The notes: generated from the sequence alone by a model not told the origin. A stretch of 64,000 nucleotides of DNA from CAZHDB01 sp964531225 (GCA_964531225.1 CAZHDB010000005.1:27490-91489); one strand, 5' to 3'. Counted from the first letter of the stretch, positions 49,416 through 59,093 are shown. Numbers and translations are program-made.

Positions 49416-50078
49416 ATGCCTGGTCCACGTATTAAGGAGTATTTCTTGTCGTATAGTATGACGAAGGTTATGATTGATGAGTTTTTAGCTAATTACTTCT
49501 ATAATGCTGGTTATGCGGGCTTAGATCTATATAAAACTCCTACAGGTTATCGTTTAGTTATCTATGCGGAGTATCCAGGAAGGATTATTGGTCGTGGAGG
49601 AACTGTTATACGTAAATTATCAACTGTTTTACAGAAAAAATTTGGCCTTGAAAATCCTAACATTACTGTTTTACCCGTGCCGGATCCTGATCTTAATGCT
49701 CGTGTAGTAGCTTTCCGAATAGTGCGTGCCCTTGAGAAGGAAATACCTTATCGTAGAGTTGCACTAGCGATGCTTAGAAGGATCATGGGCGCGGGTGCCA
49801 TTGGAGCAGAGATAGTTATTAGTGGTAAGTTACGCTCTGAAAGGGCAAGGTATGTAAAGCTTAAAGCTGGAAAGATCTATAAGGCTGGTGAGCAAGTAGA
49901 ATATATAGTTGATCGTGCTGTAGCAAAAGCCCTTCTTAAACGAGGAGTTTATGGTGTAGAAGTAACAATTGTTAAGCCGGGCATACCTCCAGCCGATCAT
50001 GTATCTATACGTGAGGTAAAGCCTGAGGAATTAGAGGAGTTTAAGACTATAAAAGCTTCATCGGAAGGAGGGGGTTAG
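49416..50078 (+). CDS. rps3: ribosomal protein S3 (uS3)
   Basis: 220 aa from ATG 49416, with GAGAGGT upstream. KH domain with GRIIGRGGTVIRKL near residue 52, mRNA-entry region, and an acidic archaeal C-terminus. Confidence 0.96.
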   Translation: MPGPRIKEYFLSYSMTKVMIDEFLANYFYNAGYAGLDLYKTPTGYRLVIYAEYPGRIIGRGGTVIRKLSTVLQKKFGLENPNITVLPVPDPDLNARVVAFRIVRALEKEIPYRRVALAMLRRIMGAGAIGAEIVISGKLRSERARYVKLKAGKIYKAGEQVEYIVDRAVAKALLKRGVYGVEVTIVKPGIPPADHVSIREVKPEELEEFKTIKASSEGGG

Positions 50079-50083
50079 AGCGA

Positions 50084-50302
50084 ATGAAGCCTGACGATAT
50101 ACGTAAAATGGATTCCGAGGAAAGGCTTAGAAAACTTGCTGAGCTTAGGCTAGAACTTATTAAGCTTAGAATGCAAGCTAGAGTAGGTACTTTGTCTAAT
50201 ACTGCCCGCATCAGAAACATACGCCGCGACATAGCTAGAATACTAACAATTATGAGAGAGAAGGAACGCTCTCAGGAAGAGGTTTTTGAAGAAGAAGAGT
50301 GA
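50084..50302 (+). CDS. rpl29: ribosomal protein L29 (uL29)
   Basis: 72 aa, two-helix protein (EERLRKLAELRLELIKLRMQ and RIRNIRRDIARILTIM) at the exit tunnel beside L23. Confidence 0.95.
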   Translation: MKPDDIRKMDSEERLRKLAELRLELIKLRMQARVGTLSNTARIRNIRRDIARILTIMREKERSQEEVFEEEE

Positions 50303-50308
50303 AGTCTT

Positions 50309-50587
50309 TTGAAACATACGCGTAAGAACATATTTTATCATGAATTAATAGGCTTATACGTTCGCATACTAGAACATACAGATCCTTCTCTTGTATCTGT
50401 TAGTGGTATAGTCGTTGATGAAACATTAAAGACTTTTGTTATTGAGACAAGAGACGGACACAGAAAAAGAGTTTTAAAGGAAAATGGAGTTTACCAATTT
50501 AGGCTCCCAAGTGGGGAGAAAGTAATAATTAGGGGGTCTCAGATTTTAGGGAGACCGGAGGATAGATTAAAGAATATAGTAAAATAG
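50309..50587 (+). CDS. rnp1: RNase P protein component 1 (Rpp29)
   Basis: 92 aa, TTG start with GAGTGA 7 nt upstream. The Sm-like fold of archaeal Rpp29/Pop4 is evident (HELIGLYVRILEHTDPSLVS, SGIVVDETLKTFVIETRDG, KVIIRGSQILGRPEDR). It stabilises RNase P, which matures tRNA 5' ends. Its place between L29 and S17 is standard in archaea. Confidence 0.93.
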   Translation: MKHTRKNIFYHELIGLYVRILEHTDPSLVSVSGIVVDETLKTFVIETRDGHRKRVLKENGVYQFRLPSGEKVIIRGSQILGRPEDRLKNIVK

Positions 50588-50600
50588 AGGCGTATGAAAT

Positions 50601-50954
50601 ATGGCTGTAAGAAATATTGGTATTCCGGAGATCGAGCCTCCTAAGAATAAATGTGACGATCCTAAGTGTCCATGGCATGGACATTTAAAGGTACGTGGGG
50701 CAATCATAAGTGGTACTGTTGTAAGTGCTAAAATGCATAGAACCGTTGTCGTTCGCCATGATTATCTATTTTATGTAAGGAAGTATAAGAGGTATGAGAA
50801 GAGACATACAAAGATACATGCTCATAATCCACCATGTATTAATGCCCAAGAAGGCGATGTAGTTATTGTAGGTGAAACCAGGCCTTTATCTAAGACTGTG
50901 CATTTTGTTGTACTTGGTGTTGTTAAGAGAGCTGAGGAGAGAGGTGGTAGATAA
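50601..50954 (+). CDS. rps17: ribosomal protein S17 (uS17)
   Basis: 117 aa. The archaeal extension NKCDDPKCPWHGHLKVRGA carries a Cys/His cluster before the OB fold (GTVVSAKMHRTVVVRHDYL). Starts near an ATG with AGGCGTATGAAAT upstream. Confidence 0.95.
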   Translation: MAVRNIGIPEIEPPKNKCDDPKCPWHGHLKVRGAIISGTVVSAKMHRTVVVRHDYLFYVRKYKRYEKRHTKIHAHNPPCINAQEGDVVIVGETRPLSKTVHFVVLGVVKRAEERGGR

Positions 50955-50956
50955 AT

Positions 50957-51382
50957 ATGCCTAAGAAAGGTAAGGCAGGCAAACCAGCACTTGCTAGACG
51001 CCGGATAAATACTGGTTTACAAGTTGGTTCATATGTTCGTGTAGCTGATAATAGTGGTGCTAAAGAAGTACAGATAATTGGTGTACCAGGTTATAAAGGT
51101 AGACTACGCCGTATACCGCCAGCTGGTATAGGCGATCTCGTTGTTGTAACTGTTAAGAAAGGTACTCCAGAAATGAGGAAACAGGTTGTTAAAGCAATTA
51201 TCGTTAGGCAACGAAGACCTTTCAGAAGACCTGATGGTACATGGGTTGCTTTTGAGGATAATGCTGTTGTAATAGTTACTCCTGAAGGCAATCCTAAGGG
51301 TAGTGAAATACGTGGCCCCATTGCTAGAGAAGCTGCTGAGAGATGGCCTCAGATAGCCAATATAGCTACAATAATCGTTTAG
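50957..51382 (+). CDS. rpl14: ribosomal protein L14 (uL14)
   Basis: 141 aa. RVADNSGAKEVQIIGVPGYK and GDLVVVTVKKGTPEMRKQVV are conserved signatures of this intersubunit-bridge protein. Confidence 0.96.
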   Translation: MPKKGKAGKPALARRRINTGLQVGSYVRVADNSGAKEVQIIGVPGYKGRLRRIPPAGIGDLVVVTVKKGTPEMRKQVVKAIIVRQRRPFRRPDGTWVAFEDNAVVIVTPEGNPKGSEIRGPIAREAAERWPQIANIATIIV

Positions 51383-51396
51383 GAGGTGTTTATTTC

Positions 51397-51849
51397 ATGG
51401 CTTTAACTAGTTCACATAAGCCAAGTAAACAAAGGAAGGCATTCTTTAACGCTCCATTACATATTAGACATAAATTCATGTCTGCTCCTTTATCACCTGA
51501 TCTTCGTGAGAAATATGGGATCCGGAATTTACCTGTTAGAAAAGGAGATACTGTAAAAGTCATGAGAGGTAAGTGGGCTGGACACGAGGGCAAAGTTGTC
51601 CGTGTCGATTTAAAGCGTACTAGGATCTTTATTGAAGGTGTACAGTTTAAGAAGCCTGACGGAACTCCTGTTTATTACCCGGTACATCCCTCGAAGGTTA
51701 TGATTGTTAAGTTGGATTTAAGCGATCCCATGCGTAGACGGGTTATTGAAAGAAGGCAGAAGGCTAAAAAAGAAGTAATTACTGAGGTAAAGGAAGTAAA
51801 GGAAGGTGGGGAGGAAAAGGAAATATTAGAGAAGAAAGAGGAGGGTTGA
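51397..51849 (+). CDS. rpl24: ribosomal protein L24 (uL24)
   Basis: 150 aa from ATG 51397, after a perfect GGAGGTG. KOW motif KGDTVKVMRGKWAGHEGKV. The C-terminus is an acidic/lysine-rich tail (EVKEVKEGGEEKEILEKK). Confidence 0.95.
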   Translation: MALTSSHKPSKQRKAFFNAPLHIRHKFMSAPLSPDLREKYGIRNLPVRKGDTVKVMRGKWAGHEGKVVRVDLKRTRIFIEGVQFKKPDGTPVYYPVHPSKVMIVKLDLSDPMRRRVIERRQKAKKEVITEVKEVKEGGEEKEILEKKEEG

Positions 51850-51855
51850 TGAGAT

Positions 51856-52614
51856 ATGGCTAGAATGGGTGGTAGGAAGCATCTTAAATCATTGGCTGCT
51901 CCAGCTTTCTGGCCCATACTTAGAAAGGAATATACATGGACTGTGAAGCCTTCACCAGGACCTCATCCGATCGAACGGGCTATTCCACTATTAATACTTG
52001 TTAGAGATATATTAGGCTATGCAAAAACAGCTCGAGAAGCTCGTAGACTGATTGCTGAAGGACACTTTAAGATTGATGGAAGAGTTAGGAGGAATTACAA
52101 GTATCCAGTCGGACTTATGGATGTACTAGAAATAGTTGATACTAAAGAAACATACAGAGTAGTTCCGGTTCCAGTGAAGGTTCTAGGCCTTGTAAAAATA
52201 TCTAAAGAAGAGGCAGGGTTTAAACTTTGTCGTATAGAGGATAAAACCACTATTAAGGGAGGACATATACAATTAAATCTACATGATGGCAGGAACTATA
52301 TAATTCGTGTATCTGATCCCACGAATCCTGTTGAGGATACTTTTAATACTTTAGGAGTTATTAAATTAGCTATTCCTAAACAAGAGATACTTGATTATGT
52401 TCCATTAAAAGAAGGCGTATTATCAATCATTATCGGTGGACGTAATGTTGGCAGAGTGGGTAGGGTAGTAGAGATACATCGTGGTGTGCGTAGATTTAGG
52501 AGTATAGTTACATTAGAAGATAAGAACGGCAATAAGTTCCAAACAAGCCTTGAATATATATTTCCTATAGGTATGGATAGGCCATTGATAACATTGCCTG
52601 AAGGTGCTTGGTAA
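51856..52614 (+). CDS. rps4e: ribosomal protein S4e (eS4)
   Basis: 252 aa, archaeal/eukaryotic protein. S4 RNA-binding domain (ARRLIAEGHFKIDGRVRRN) then a KOW-like domain and GRNVGRVGRVVEIHRG near the end. It overlaps the L5 start by one base. Confidence 0.95.
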   Translation: MARMGGRKHLKSLAAPAFWPILRKEYTWTVKPSPGPHPIERAIPLLILVRDILGYAKTAREARRLIAEGHFKIDGRVRRNYKYPVGLMDVLEIVDTKETYRVVPVPVKVLGLVKISKEEAGFKLCRIEDKTTIKGGHIQLNLHDGRNYIIRVSDPTNPVEDTFNTLGVIKLAIPKQEILDYVPLKEGVLSIIIGGRNVGRVGRVVEIHRGVRRFRSIVTLEDKNGNKFQTSLEYIFPIGMDRPLITLPEGAW

Positions 52615-53177
52615 TGGCTATAAGCGATTATGTGCCAAACATTGATGAAATTATTGAGAAATGGAATAAACAACCAATGCTGCGTCCAAAAATAGCTAAG
52701 GTAACTGTAAACATTAGTGTTGGAGCAGCTACTGAAAGACTAGGCAATGCTATAAAGGTTATTGAGGAACTTACTGGTCAGAAGCCTGTACCTAGAAAAG
52801 CTAGGAGAACAATTAAAGATTTTGGTATACGTAAGGGCGAGAATATAGCTGCTAAGGTAACATTACGTGGTGAGAAAGCTATAGAGTTTCTTAAGAAGGC
52901 ATTTGAGGCTGTGGGCTATAAACTTAAGGCTTCAAGTTTTGATGAATTCGGCAATGTATCATTCGGTATTAAGGAGCATATATTGATTCCAGGAGTAAAA
53001 TATGATCCAGAAATCGGTGTTTTCGGAATGGATGTTGCAATAACCTTTGAGAGACCCGGTTTTCGTGTACTACGTAGACGCAGATGTAGGAAACAAAGTA
53101 TTCCACGTAGACACCGTGTTACAAAGGAAGAAGCTATGGTATATCTATATAAGGTATTTGGTGTTGATATAGTCTAG
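52614..53177 (+). CDS. rpl5: ribosomal protein L5 (uL5)
   Basis: 187 aa from ATG 52614 (TAATG coupling with S4e; GGTG 7 nt upstream). KPVPRKARRTIKDFGIRKGE and the VAITFERPGFRVLRRRR tail binding 5S rRNA identify it. Confidence 0.95.
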   Translation: MAISDYVPNIDEIIEKWNKQPMLRPKIAKVTVNISVGAATERLGNAIKVIEELTGQKPVPRKARRTIKDFGIRKGENIAAKVTLRGEKAIEFLKKAFEAVGYKLKASSFDEFGNVSFGIKEHILIPGVKYDPEIGVFGMDVAITFERPGFRVLRRRRCRKQSIPRRHRVTKEEAMVYLYKVFGVDIV

Positions 53178-53196
53178 GACAAGGTGAGTGGATAGA

Positions 53197-53361
53197 ATGG
53201 GTAAATATAGGCCTCCTAAGAAACATAGATTTGGCAAGGGATCTCGGAAATGTAGGAGATGTGGCTCTAGAGACGCTGTTATACAGAAGTATGGGCTTTA
53301 TCTTTGTAGACAGTGTTTCCGTGAAGTAGCTGCTAGTCTTGGTTTTAAGAAATATAATTAG
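53197..53361 (+). CDS. rps14: ribosomal protein S14 (uS14), zinc form
   Basis: 54 aa. MGKYRPPKKHRFGKGSRKCRR region with KCRRCG and LCRQCF Cys pairs that bind zinc, and the end EVAASLGFKKYN. Easily missed because of its size. AAGGTG lies upstream. Confidence 0.93.
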   Translation: MGKYRPPKKHRFGKGSRKCRRCGSRDAVIQKYGLYLCRQCFREVAASLGFKKYN

Positions 53362-53451
53362 TTCTGTATGGCCTAAGTTTATTAATCTCTATACCCAGTC
53401 TTAATGCCTACTAGATAGTGGAAGAGGAACATATAGTGTGGTGCGGATGCT

Positions 53452-53853
53452 ATGGTAATGCTTGATACATTGGCAAATGCTCTAGCGGCTATATGGAATG
53501 CCGAGATGAGGGCAAAGCCAGAGGTACTTATATGGCCCGCATCTAAACTCATAATTAATGTATTACGCGTCATGCAACGTGAGGGATACATTGGTGAGTT
53601 TGAATACATAGATGATGGTAGATGGGGTAAGATAAAAGTACAGCTATTAGGTAGGATTAATAAATGTGGTGTTATAAAGCCTAGATTGCCTATAAAATAC
53701 ATTGATCTTGAAAAGATGCCTCATTGGCTAAGAAAGTATCTTCCATCAAGAGATATAGGTATACTTATAATATCTACATCTAGAGGCATACTATCTCATC
53801 ACGAGGCTCTCGAGAAGAGAATAGGTGGAGTATTACTAGCATATGTGTACTAG
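53452..53853 (+). CDS. rps8: ribosomal protein S8 (uS8)
   Basis: 133 aa. DTLANALAAIWNAEMRAKPE and the C-terminal STSRGILSHHEALEKRIGG are conserved contacts to 16S. The 90-nt gap before it may contain its own weak promoter. Confidence 0.95.
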   Translation: MVMLDTLANALAAIWNAEMRAKPEVLIWPASKLIINVLRVMQREGYIGEFEYIDDGRWGKIKVQLLGRINKCGVIKPRLPIKYIDLEKMPHWLRKYLPSRDIGILIISTSRGILSHHEALEKRIGGVLLAYVY

Positions 53854-53871
53854 CTTAACCAGGTGGCTAAT

Positions 53872-54429
53872 ATGGCTAAGGCTATATACGTAATTGAGGA
53901 AGTGGATATCCCTGAAAATGTGAGTGTAGAAGTTGATGGATATATGGTAAAGGTTTCTGGGCCTAAAGGTGAGCTTATTCGAGACTTTAGTCATGCCCGG
54001 GGCATTATGCTTAGAAGAGAAAATAGTAAGATTATTGTCGAGGCATATTTTGCCAATAGAAGAATTAAGGCATTAGTTGGCGCAGTAGCTGCTCATATAA
54101 GGAATATGATTCATGGTGTTACCAAGGGGTATAGGTACAAACTTAAAATAGTATACTCTCACTTTCCAATATCGGTTGTTGTTGACGAATCTGAAAGGAT
54201 AGTTAGAATTAAGAATTTCCTTGGTGAAAAAGCCGATAGAGTTGCAAGGATAGTTGGTGATGATGTAAAAGTTAGGGTTGAGGGAGAAGATGTTATTGTC
54301 GAAGGCATCAATATAGAGCATGTTGGACAGACTGCAGCAAACATCGAGCTTGCAACGAAAGTACGAGGTAAAGATAGACGCGTATTCTCAGACGGAATAT
54401 ATATTTATGATTGGGGTGAGGAGGAGTAA
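53872..54429 (+). CDS. rpl6: ribosomal protein L6 (uL6)
   Basis: 185 aa from ATG 53872, since AGGTGG covers the GTG at 53863. Two tandem domains; VEVDGYMVKVSGPKGELIRD and GVTKGYRYKLKIVYSHFPI are signatures. Ends with a TAATG overlap to L32e. Confidence 0.95.
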   Translation: MAKAIYVIEEVDIPENVSVEVDGYMVKVSGPKGELIRDFSHARGIMLRRENSKIIVEAYFANRRIKALVGAVAAHIRNMIHGVTKGYRYKLKIVYSHFPISVVVDESERIVRIKNFLGEKADRVARIVGDDVKVRVEGEDVIVEGINIEHVGQTAANIELATKVRGKDRRVFSDGIYIYDWGEEE

Positions 54430-54827
54430 TGAGTAGTCTACGCGATATAGATAAACTACTTAAACTACGTGACAGACTTAAGTCTAAGAAACCGGATTTC
54501 TATAGACACTTATGGTGGAAAAAGCCTAAGTTCGCTAATGATCCTAAATGGAGAAAGCCTAAGGGCCTTGATAATAAGATGAGACTTAAGCTAAAAGGTT
54601 ATCCACCAATTGTTGAAGTCGGTTATAGGAGTCCTGTGCTTGTTAGAGGACTTCATCCCAGTGGACTTAAGCCGGTAGCTATTTACAGTTTAAAAGATCT
54701 TGAAGACCTCGATCCATCTAAACATATAATATATATTGGGAGAACAGTTGGTTTAAGAAAAAGGGTATTATTAGAAGAAGAAGCCCGTAAACGCGGCTTC
54801 AAAATAGCTAATCCAATGATGAGGTGA
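54429..54827 (+). CDS. rpl32e: ribosomal protein L32e (eL32)
   Basis: 132 aa. KPDFYRHLWWKKPKFANDPK and RPKGLDNKMRLK-like KPKGLDNKMRLKLKGYPP identify this archaeal/eukaryotic protein; the IYIGRTVGLRKRVLLEEEA end is conserved. Confidence 0.95.
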   Translation: MSSLRDIDKLLKLRDRLKSKKPDFYRHLWWKKPKFANDPKWRKPKGLDNKMRLKLKGYPPIVEVGYRSPVLVRGLHPSGLKPVAIYSLKDLEDLDPSKHIIYIGRTVGLRKRVLLEEEARKRGFKIANPMMR

Positions 54828-54833
54828 AGGAGT

Positions 54834-55292
54834 ATGGTGGATCTTAGTATTCAGAAGAGATTAGCTGCAGAAATCCTTGGTGTAGGTGAGTCTCGTATTT
54901 GGATAGATCCTAATGAAATTGATCGAGTAGTTGATGCTATAACTAGGGAGGAGATTAGAAAGCTTATACATGACGGTATTATAAGAGTCAAACCAATGCA
55001 CGGAATATCTCGTGAGCGTTGGAGGATAAGGCATGAGCAGAGGAAGAAAGGTCGTAGAAGAGGACATGGTAGAAGGAAAGGTGCTAAGAATGCCCGCCAC
55101 GATAGTAAGGAGGATTGGATGAACCGTATCCGGAAGATTAGGAGGTATTTAAGGTATTTAAGGGATCATGATATTATTGATAGAAGGACATATAGAAGAC
55201 TATATAGGTTAGCAAAAGGCAGTACGTTCAGGAATCTAGCAAGTCTTAAGCATTACATGAAGGAACACGGTATATTACAAGAAGTTAGGTGA
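54834..55292 (+). CDS. rpl19e: ribosomal protein L19e (eL19)
   Basis: 152 aa helical protein. LSIQKRLAAEILGVGESRIW and SRERWRIRHEQRKKGRRRGHG (Arg/Lys-rich linker) are characteristic. Confidence 0.95.
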   Translation: MVDLSIQKRLAAEILGVGESRIWIDPNEIDRVVDAITREEIRKLIHDGIIRVKPMHGISRERWRIRHEQRKKGRRRGHGRRKGAKNARHDSKEDWMNRIRKIRRYLRYLRDHDIIDRRTYRRLYRLAKGSTFRNLASLKHYMKEHGILQEVR

Positions 55293-55297
55293 GAGAT

Positions 55298-55915
55298 ATG
55301 GCGCGCGGACCAAAATATAAGGTTCCTAGGAGAAGACGGAGAGAAGGCAAAACTAATTACTATAAAAGATACCGGATGATATTGTCAGGTCACCCTAGAT
55401 TCATTGTTAGAAAAACTCTGAAACACATTATTGTACAAATTGCTATAGCTAAGCCTGAAGGAGACCATATAGTAGCTGCTGCCCATAGTAATGAACTTGC
55501 TAAAAAGTATGGTTGGAAGGGAGGGCTTGGAAATACTCCGGCTGCATACTTAACTGGTCTACTTGCTGCATTACGTGCTTTAAAAGCTGGCATAAAGTAT
55601 GCTGTGCCAGATATAGGTCTTCATGCACCAGTTAAAGGTTCTAAGGTCTTTGCGGCTATAAAGGCAGCTAATGACGCTGGTTTAAAAGTACCTGTATCGG
55701 ATGAAGTTGTACCGTCCGAGGATAGAATTCGTGGCGAACATATATCTAGTTGGGCTAAGATTCTTAGTGAGGAAAACCCTGAATTATTTGAGAAACGCTT
55801 CTCTCTTTATCTTTCCCGAGGCTTTAATCCTATTGATCTTCCCTCTCATTTTGAGGAGATCAGAGAGAAGATTCTTTCAGATTATAAGGATGTAGTTGGT
55901 GGAGGTGTAGAGTAA
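55298..55915 (+). CDS. rpl18: ribosomal protein L18 (uL18)
   Basis: 205 aa from ATG 55298, the GTG at 55289 being inside AGGTGAG. Binds 5S rRNA. YKVPRRRRREGKTNYYKRYR and HPRFIVRKTLKHIIVQIAIA are conserved. Confidence 0.95.
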   Translation: MARGPKYKVPRRRRREGKTNYYKRYRMILSGHPRFIVRKTLKHIIVQIAIAKPEGDHIVAAAHSNELAKKYGWKGGLGNTPAAYLTGLLAALRALKAGIKYAVPDIGLHAPVKGSKVFAAIKAANDAGLKVPVSDEVVPSEDRIRGEHISSWAKILSEENPELFEKRFSLYLSRGFNPIDLPSHFEEIREKILSDYKDVVGGGVE

Positions 55916-56556
55916 TGCCTATGAGTGCTGTTGATAAGGAAGCCCTTGGTTCATGGGTTCCAAGAACTAAGGTTGGAAGACTTGTACGTGAAGGCAAGAT
56001 CACTAGTCTTAGGGAAATATTCGATCGTAATTTGCCATTACTTGAACCCGAGATAGTTGATTACTTACTACCAGACCTTGTTTATGAAAGAATAGATGTT
56101 AACCTTGTACAAAAGGTAACTGATGCAGGCCGTATATCGAGGTTTCGGGTTGTTGTTGTTGTTGGTAATGGAGATGGTTTTGTAGGCATTGGTTCAGGGA
56201 AGGCTAGACAATATCTTGTTGCATTGCAAAAGGCTATCAGAAACGCTAAACTTAATATAACACCTGTTCGTCGTGGCTGTGGTAGTTGGGAATGTGCATG
56301 TGGAGAACCTCATAGCGTGCCTTTTGTAGTACCTGGTAAGGCTGGTAGTGTCCGTATAATTCTTAAACCAGCACCTAAGGGTACAGGTCTAGTTGCTGGC
56401 GATGTTGCAAAGAAAGTACTTAGCATGGCAGGCATTAAGGATGTGTGGACACAGACTTTTGGAGAGACTAGGACAACATATAATTTTGCCATGGCGGTTC
56501 TTAATGCTTTAAAGAATACCTATAAGTTCATATCACCATTCGATTGGGCTAAGTAA
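55915..56556 (+). CDS. rps5: ribosomal protein S5 (uS5)
   Basis: 213 aa with S5 dsRBD-like N domain (RISRFRVVVVVGNGDGFVG) and the GKARQYLVALQKAIRNAKLN and GTGLVAGDVAKKVLSMAGI motifs. Overlaps the end of L18 (TAATG). Confidence 0.95.
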   Translation: MPMSAVDKEALGSWVPRTKVGRLVREGKITSLREIFDRNLPLLEPEIVDYLLPDLVYERIDVNLVQKVTDAGRISRFRVVVVVGNGDGFVGIGSGKARQYLVALQKAIRNAKLNITPVRRGCGSWECACGEPHSVPFVVPGKAGSVRIILKPAPKGTGLVAGDVAKKVLSMAGIKDVWTQTFGETRTTYNFAMAVLNALKNTYKFISPFDWAK

Positions 56557-56570
56557 GGTGGCATTTAAGG

Positions 56571-57056
56571 GTGGAAAATATGCCTCTGTATGCAATAGTA
56601 AGGATTAGAGGAAGGGTGGACGTCCCTCCAGACATTGATTATACATTGAAACTTCTTAGGCTATATAGGAAATTCCATGCAACATTGTATCCATCAGATC
56701 TACCTGGTATTGAGGGTATGCTTAGGAAAGTTAAGGATTGGGTTACATGGGGAGAGATAGATTATGAAACTCTTGTAGAATTATTGGAGAAACGTGGTAG
56801 GATACGAGGTGATAAACCAATTACTGACGATTTTGTAAAGGAAAAACTAGGAATTGATGGTGGCGTTAAAGGACTTGCCAAGGCCTTACTTGAGGGTAAA
56901 GTGAGGCTTCATAAACTAAAACTAGTGAAGCCTGTCTTTCGATTACATCCTCCACGTGGGGGATTTAAGAAGAGTACTAAGAGACCATATAATGATGGTG
57001 GAGAATTAGGCTATAGGGGTAAGGCTATAAATGAGCTTATAAAGAGAATGCTATAG
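56571..57056 (+). CDS. rpl30: ribosomal protein L30 (uL30)
   Basis: 161 aa, the longer archaeal form. YAIVRIRGRVDVPPDIDYTL at the start and RLHPPRGGFKKSTKRPYNDG near the end. GTG 56571 or ATG 56580 may be used after AAGGGTGG. Confidence 0.95.
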   Translation: MENMPLYAIVRIRGRVDVPPDIDYTLKLLRLYRKFHATLYPSDLPGIEGMLRKVKDWVTWGEIDYETLVELLEKRGRIRGDKPITDDFVKEKLGIDGGVKGLAKALLEGKVRLHKLKLVKPVFRLHPPRGGFKKSTKRPYNDGGELGYRGKAINELIKRML

Positions 57057-57076
57057 TCTATGGAGGGTGCGTTGAA

Positions 57077-57523
57077 GTGGTTGTGCGCAGGAGAAAGAAG
57101 TCTAGGAAGCTACGTGGAAGGACAAGAACTATGGGATGGGGGCGTATAGGACAGCATCGTAAATCTGGTTCACGTGGTGGTTTTGGACTGGTTGGTTTCC
57201 ACAAGCATAAATGGACATGGACTATAAAGTATGCTCCGTATTGGTTTGGTAAGCATGGATTTACACAGCCTCCTGCTATTGTTGCGGAAATTAATGCCGT
57301 TAATGTAGGAGAATTGGATGAGATTGCACGCGATATGCTTAGGCAGGGTATTGCTAAAAAGGAAGATAACAAGATAGTTATTGACGTCTCGGTTCTAGGG
57401 TTTAACAAGGTTCTTGGTAGGGGTAAAATTACATTACCGTTGAAGGTTGTAACTCCTGCTATTACTGAGAAGGCCAGGGAAAAGATTGAAGCGGCTGGAG
57501 GAGAAGTAGTTATCACGAGATAA
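57077..57523 (+). CDS. rpl15: ribosomal protein L15 (uL15)
   Basis: 148 aa, GTG start with GGAGGGTG 7 nt upstream. RGRTRTMGWGRIGQHRKSGS is the glycine/arginine-rich signature; last gene before secY. Confidence 0.95.
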   Translation: MVVRRRKKSRKLRGRTRTMGWGRIGQHRKSGSRGGFGLVGFHKHKWTWTIKYAPYWFGKHGFTQPPAIVAEINAVNVGELDEIARDMLRQGIAKKEDNKIVIDVSVLGFNKVLGRGKITLPLKVVTPAITEKAREKIEAAGGEVVITR

Positions 57524-57582
57524 TGTAATTTCTAAGCATCCTAAGGTATTATCGATCATATGATCTCTGATCTATAGGCAAA

Positions 57583-57600
57583 CTATATAATCTATAAATC
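57583..57600 (+). promoter_or_regulatory. TATA region of secY
   Basis: CTATATAAT and CTATAAATC lie side by side, giving a start near 57620 and a short leader carrying GAGGT. This suggests secY can be transcribed apart from the ribosomal genes. Confidence 0.5.
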
Positions 57601-57649
57601 TCGTTCTCATATAGTCTAGTATGGATAGTGGAGACAGAGGTTTCTAGGA

Positions 57650-59086
57650 ATGGGCATCCTTGGAGCAATGGCTAGAATCGCTAGCTACATCCCTACCGTT
57701 GAGAAACCTATACAAAAGCCTGGACTCTATGAAAGATTATTCTGGACAGCTGTCGCGCTTATAGTTTACATAGTCATGGCAAATACTCCCTTGTATGGTA
57801 TAACACAGCAGGGGGCAGGACCTAATCTACTACTTGTAGAGATAATTTTTGCATCAAACCGTGGCACACTTATGGAGCTGGGTATAGGCCCTATAGTTAC
57901 TGCTGGACTAATAATGCAAATACTTGCTGGTGCAAAGCTCATAAATATTGATTTATCTAATCCCGAGGACCGTAGAAAGTTTACCGCTGCCCAGAAGACG
58001 TTTGCTCTAATATTAGCCGGTTTTGAAGCAGCTATGTATGCGGCTGCATGTAGATATTGGACTGTAACTCCTGGCACGAACCCGTTCTTTGGATGTCAAG
58101 CAACGATTTATCAGAGGCTAGGTGTTGGTCTACAGCTATTTCTTGCAACGTATATGGTTATACTACTTGACGAGATGCTTCAGAAGGGATGGGGATTAGG
58201 TAGTGGTGTTAGCCTATTTATTTTGGCTGGTGTAGCTCAGAGAATGATATGGAACACGTTCTCTCCCATGGTGAACCCATTTACTGGTGAAAAGATAGGT
58301 TTTGTACCATTTCTTATTGATCTCGCTGCAACAGGTGGGGACTGGACAAGAATGTTTATGCGTAGCTATGGAAACGACTTAGTAGGCTTTATAACAACAT
58401 TATCGATAATACTATTATTGGTGTATCTAGAAGGCATTAAGGTTGAAATACCTGTTACATCTCCTAGACTCAGAAGTATTAAGACTAAGATACCGTTGAA
58501 GTTCTTATATGTTACAAATATTCCTGTACTATTGGTAGGTATTCTTTACAGTGACATACTTGTATTTGCTAACTTAGCTAGAATGTATTTCCCAGGCGCA
58601 GGAGGTATAGCTGATCTATTAGCACAATACGATGAAACGGGTAGAAGACTTATTGGCGGATTAGCATATTATCTTTCTCCTCCCGGAAGTATAATAAACA
58701 CGTTATCTGATCCTATAAAAGCGTTGGTTTATGCCATAAGTGTTCTTGGTCTAGCTACATTATTCGGTATAATGTGGGTAGAAATTTCCGGCCTAAGTGC
58801 ATCGGCTCAAGCTGAGGAGCTTATGAAGTCGGGAATGGAAATACCCGGTATTAGGCGTAATCCGAAGATCCTGGAGAGAATCCTTGCAAGATATATTACA
58901 CCGTTAACCGTGCTCAGCTCATTAATTGTAGCATCAATAGCTGTTACAGCTGATATGCTTGGAGCTTATGGCACCGGTACTGGGATATTACTTGCTGTAG
59001 GTATAGTACAACAATATTACATGATGATAGCCTATGAGAGAACATTAGAGGCATATCCATTACTTAAGAGGATTGTCGGAGAGTAG
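57650..59086 (+). CDS. secY: SecY protein-translocation channel
   Basis: 478 aa, 10-helix pore of the Sec translocon that moves the S-layer and pilin-like proteins across the membrane. The first helix FWTAVALIVYIVMANTPLYG, plug region GPIVTAGLIMQILAGAKL and the cytoplasmic loops near IKVEIPVTSPRLRSIK are all in place. The gene follows L15, as in most archaea. Confidence 0.96.
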   Translation: MGILGAMARIASYIPTVEKPIQKPGLYERLFWTAVALIVYIVMANTPLYGITQQGAGPNLLLVEIIFASNRGTLMELGIGPIVTAGLIMQILAGAKLINIDLSNPEDRRKFTAAQKTFALILAGFEAAMYAAACRYWTVTPGTNPFFGCQATIYQRLGVGLQLFLATYMVILLDEMLQKGWGLGSGVSLFILAGVAQRMIWNTFSPMVNPFTGEKIGFVPFLIDLAATGGDWTRMFMRSYGNDLVGFITTLSIILLLVYLEGIKVEIPVTSPRLRSIKTKIPLKFLYVTNIPVLLVGILYSDILVFANLARMYFPGAGGIADLLAQYDETGRRLIGGLAYYLSPPGSIINTLSDPIKALVYAISVLGLATLFGIMWVEISGLSASAQAEELMKSGMEIPGIRRNPKILERILARYITPLTVLSSLIVASIAVTADMLGAYGTGTGILLAVGIVQQYYMMIAYERTLEAYPLLKRIVGE

Positions 59087-59093
59087 TGATATA

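Noticed and set aside
57058..57516. 152-codon minus-strand frame opposite L15
   Set aside because: A shadow of the Arg/Gly-rich ribosomal gene.
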